From positions 1-7,083 of the forward strand of contig JBOGFJ010000042.1 in NCBI GenBank assembly GCA_050743385.1: a DNA stretch of 7,083 nucleotides. The letters run 5' to 3'. The notes beneath the pieces were generated by a model. It was not told the origin of the DNA, did no database searches, and saw only the letters and a list, made by a program, of their open reading frames with translations. Each line of letters begins with the position of its first letter. The first letter of the stretch is position 1. The translations under genes and the position numbers were made by a program. Below are positions 5,658 to 7,083 of the stretch, one piece after another. This stretch comes from JACDBD01 sp050743385. Lineage in GTDB: Bacteria > Actinomycetota > Acidimicrobiia > IMCC26256 > JACDBD01.

Positions 5658-6359
5658 CTACGATTCGTCGTCTCGGCCCCGGTCGTCGAGCTGGAGGGTC
5701 GCGCGACCGTTCACGGTGTAGCGCACGTGGATGACCTCGGGGGTCTCGACCACGCGGTTTGTCGTGAGCTCGAGGCCCTCGTCGTCGGCCAGGCCGAGGC
5801 CGGGGTCGAACAGGCGCTGCCCGTCGCCGAGCACCACTGGCGCAACGTGCAGCTCGAGCTCCGCGAGCAGCCCCGCCCGCAGAACCTGGCGCAGCAGCGT
5901 GCCGCCGCCGGCCACGGCCACGTCTTTGCCGCCGGCCGCCTCGCGGGCCAGCTCGACCGCGTTCTCGACGCCCTCGGTCACGAATGTGAAGGACGTCCCG
6001 CCCTCCCGGACGAGGACCTCGCGGCGCCGGTGCGTCACCACGAACACCGGCGCCCGAAACGGTGGGTCATCGCCCCACGGAATCTCGCCGGCGTCGAACA
6101 TGCGCCGCCCCATCACGTAGGCGCCCGCCGCCGCGAACGTCTCCTCGATGATCGACGAGTTCACCGACCGTTCGCCGCCGGCATAGCCCATGCGCTCACG
6201 CCACCCCATGGCGTCCACCGCCCAGCGAGTTACTCGGAAGAACCCGGGCGCCTCAGGGCCGTCCAGCCAGCCGGCCATGTCGTTGGGATCCCTGTCATCG
6301 CGCGGCCCGGTGTAGTAGCCGTCCAGCGACACCGACATCTGTGCCGTCACCTTGGTCAT
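5658..6359 (-). CDS. Dihydrofolate reductase-like protein (RibD C-terminal domain family)
   Basis: This 233-residue protein of the DHFR/RibD-C fold is probably an NADPH-dependent reductase. It shows MSVSLDGYYTGP (8-19), YVMGRRMFDAGE (81-92), VFVVTH (105-110), the dinucleotide-binding turn VAVAGGGTLLRQVLRAGL (147-164) and VAPVVLGDGQRLFD (172-185), all in family order. Such stand-alone proteins are seldom true folate or riboflavin enzymes, and the substrate is unknown. The start is the ATG at 6359, with AGGAG eight bases upstream. Longer in-frame starts up to 6494 would cross the candidate promoter and add non-family sequence. It is the first gene of a three-gene operon, with ten bases to the DGPF gene. 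An ECF42-type promoter lies about 50 nt upstream. Confidence 0.9.
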   Translation of the reverse strand: MTKVTAQMSVSLDGYYTGPRDDRDPNDMAGWLDGPEAPGFFRVTRWAVDAMGWRERMGYAGGERSVNSSIIEETFAAAGAYVMGRRMFDAGEIPWGDDPPFRAPVFVVTHRRREVLVREGGTSFTFVTEGVENAVELAREAAGGKDVAVAGGGTLLRQVLRAGLLAELELHVAPVVLGDGQRLFDPGLGLADDEGLELTTNRVVETPEVIHVRYTVNGRATLQLDDRGRDDES

Positions 6360-6408
6360 CACAGCCTCTCCTATGGTCGGCGGCCCCGATGGCCGCATCG
6401 CCCCATAA

Positions 6409-6435
6409 GTCGGAGCCGCGGGCCGTTTCTCGACA
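6409..6435 (-). promoter_or_regulatory. Candidate ECF42-type promoter (P1) for the sigma factor operon
   Basis: On the minus strand, TGTCGA (6435-6430) is followed by 17 nt and CGAC (6412-6409), ending 49 nt before the ATG at 6359. The predicted start of transcription is near 6402. Apart from A versus T at the third -10 base, both elements and the spacer length are identical to those before the PPOX operon. Its place ahead of the operon that encodes the sigma factor suggests positive autoregulation. Confidence 0.7.
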
Positions 6436-6848
6436 TGGTCGAGGCGGCCCGGGGGAGGCCACATCGAGGAGACGAGGACTCGATCGCACTCCATGGACTG
6501 CGAGGGTCCGGCTTCGCCGTTCGGTGGTCAGCTGTCGCGGCGTCGGCTGCGGCTCGGCTGACGGAGCTCGATCCGGTTTCCGTCATCCACGGATCGATGC
6601 AGCTCGACTGGATCACCCTTCGGACGCCATGTTCGAAGGTGCCATCGACGCGACGAGGATCCGGACCGGACAATCGGCGATCGACCGACCTGAGACAGCT
6701 CGCACCCGGCCGGCGATCCCGCCATACGTAGCGCGCGTCGCCCCTTTTCATCCCGCGGAATCTCGGGGCGCGTTCTCGCGGACCGAGCGCGGACTCTACA
6801 CAGCGTCCACGGAGAAAACGGTCGACGCAAGCTCCTGACCAGGTCAAA
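6436..6848. other. Non-coding stretch between the ECF42 operon and tRNA-Ala
   Basis: There is no recognisable gene on either strand. The open frames here have weak third-position GC bias (for example about 74% in the longest plus-strand frame, against about 90% expected) and no family motifs. The stretch holds an inverted repeat, TCGATCCG/CGGATCGA with a 14-nt loop (6568-6597), and a TGACC-A-GGTCA dyad (6836-6846) just past the tRNA 3' end. Neither looks like a standard terminator. Confidence 0.4.
6568..6597. repeat. 8-bp inverted repeat
   Basis: TCGATCCG and CGGATCGA are perfect complements separated by 14 bases. There is no T-run. The role is unknown. Confidence 0.3.
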
Positions 6849-6925
6849 TGGTGGAGGTGATGGGACTTGAACCCACGACTTCTACGTTGCGAACGTAGCG
6901 CTCTACCAGGCTGAGCTACACCCCC
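6849..6925 (-). tRNA. tRNA-Ala (anticodon CGC)
   Basis: The minus strand folds as a complete 77-nt cloverleaf. The acceptor is GGGGGTG with CACCTCC, the D arm GCTC/GAGC, the anticodon stem CTACG/CGTAG around loop TTCGCAA, and the T arm GTGGG-TTCAAGT-CCCAT. It ends in discriminator A and an encoded CCA. The anticodon CGC reads GCG (Ala). The acceptor contains the G3:U70 wobble pair that alanyl-tRNA synthetase recognises, which confirms the identity. It lies 22 bases after the stop of the upstream gene on the same strand, so it may be processed from a shared transcript. No att-like duplication of its 3' end was noticed. Confidence 0.97.
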
Positions 6926-6947
6926 GGGGCCGACCAGGCTACCGCGG

Positions 6948-7082
6948 TCAGCGTTTACCGCCGCCCTCGAGCGCGTCCTTCACGCGTGCGGCGACCAACG
7001 CGTTAGTGACGTCGCCGCGGGTGCGCTCGACGACGCCGCGCAGCGCGTCGGTCGCGCGGCGGAGTCCGCCGGTGAGGGCCTC
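6948..7082 (-). CDS. C-terminal end of an unrecognised protein
   Basis: The last 44 codons of a gene enter from the right edge and stop at TGA 6948-6950. They read EALTGGLRRATDALRGVVER then TRGDVTNALVAARVKDALEG and GGKR. Third codon positions are almost all G or C, so the frame is coding. The peptide is rich in Ala, Arg, Asp and Val and looks like one or two amphipathic helices with a basic glycine-rich tail. I do not recognise the family. The gene is immediately upstream of tRNA-Ala on the same strand. Confidence 0.7.
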   Translation of the reverse strand, partial: EALTGGLRRATDALRGVVERTRGDVTNALVAARVKDALEGGGKR

Positions 7083-7083
7083 G

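Noticed and set aside
5637..6731. Long plus-strand frame opposite the DHFR-like gene
   Set aside because: It mirrors a gene with well-conserved motifs, and its own product is low-complexity, rich in Arg, His and Pro, without a recognisable domain.
6836..6846. TGACC-A-GGTCA dyad as terminator of the tRNA
   Set aside because: The stem is five base pairs with a one-base centre, which cannot form a normal hairpin loop, and no T-run follows it on the minus strand.
6371..6847. Minus-strand frame between the DHFR-like gene and the tRNA
   Set aside because: It begins at the edge of the tRNA, overlaps the candidate promoter P1, and has no coding-type codon bias or motif.

Overview
This window comes from a high-GC bacterial chromosome, most likely an actinobacterium (Actinomycetota). 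The evidence is the strong GC bias at third codon positions, several GTG starts behind AGGAG-type ribosome binding sites, a maleylpyruvate-isomerase/TIGR03086 (mycothiol-dependent type) protein, a cholesterol-side-chain-type MaoC dehydratase, and an ECF42-type sigma factor. I see no phage, transposon, CRISPR or plasmid functions, and I cannot name a genus.

Layout. (1) 1-1185, minus strand: a family 4-type glycosyltransferase. Nine bases downstream lies the first 15 codons of a second gene that looks like an alkaline phosphatase/phosphodiesterase superfamily member. (2) 1186-1482: a divergent intergenic region with a small dyad and a possible 42-codon plus-strand ORF whose stop overlaps the next start. 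(3) 1483-2481, plus strand: a two-domain MaoC dehydratase that resembles ChsH2 (N-terminal half) fused to ChsH1. (4) 2565-3673, minus strand: two translationally coupled genes, a pyridoxamine-5'-phosphate-oxidase-type flavin/F420 split-barrel protein followed by a TIGR03086 metal-binding protein. (5) 4074-6359, minus strand: a three-gene operon of a dihydrofolate-reductase-like (RibD C-terminal) protein, a YCII/DGPF protein and an ECF42 sigma factor. (6) 6849-6925, minus strand: tRNA-Ala(CGC), with the C-terminal end of an unrecognised gene just upstream of it at 6948-7082.

The main result is regulatory. The same bipartite motif, TGTCGA, then exactly 17 nt, then CG[A/T]C, occurs twice on the minus strand. 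One copy is about 50 nt before the start of the ECF42 operon (6409-6435). The other is about 47 nt before the start of the PPOX/TIGR03086 operon (3720-3746). As I recall it, the reported ECF42 promoter consensus matches this pattern. The simplest reading is that the sigma factor activates its own operon and a neighbouring two-gene operon, giving a five-gene ECF42 regulon of small redox and metal enzymes with no anti-sigma factor in sight. This is inference from sequence.
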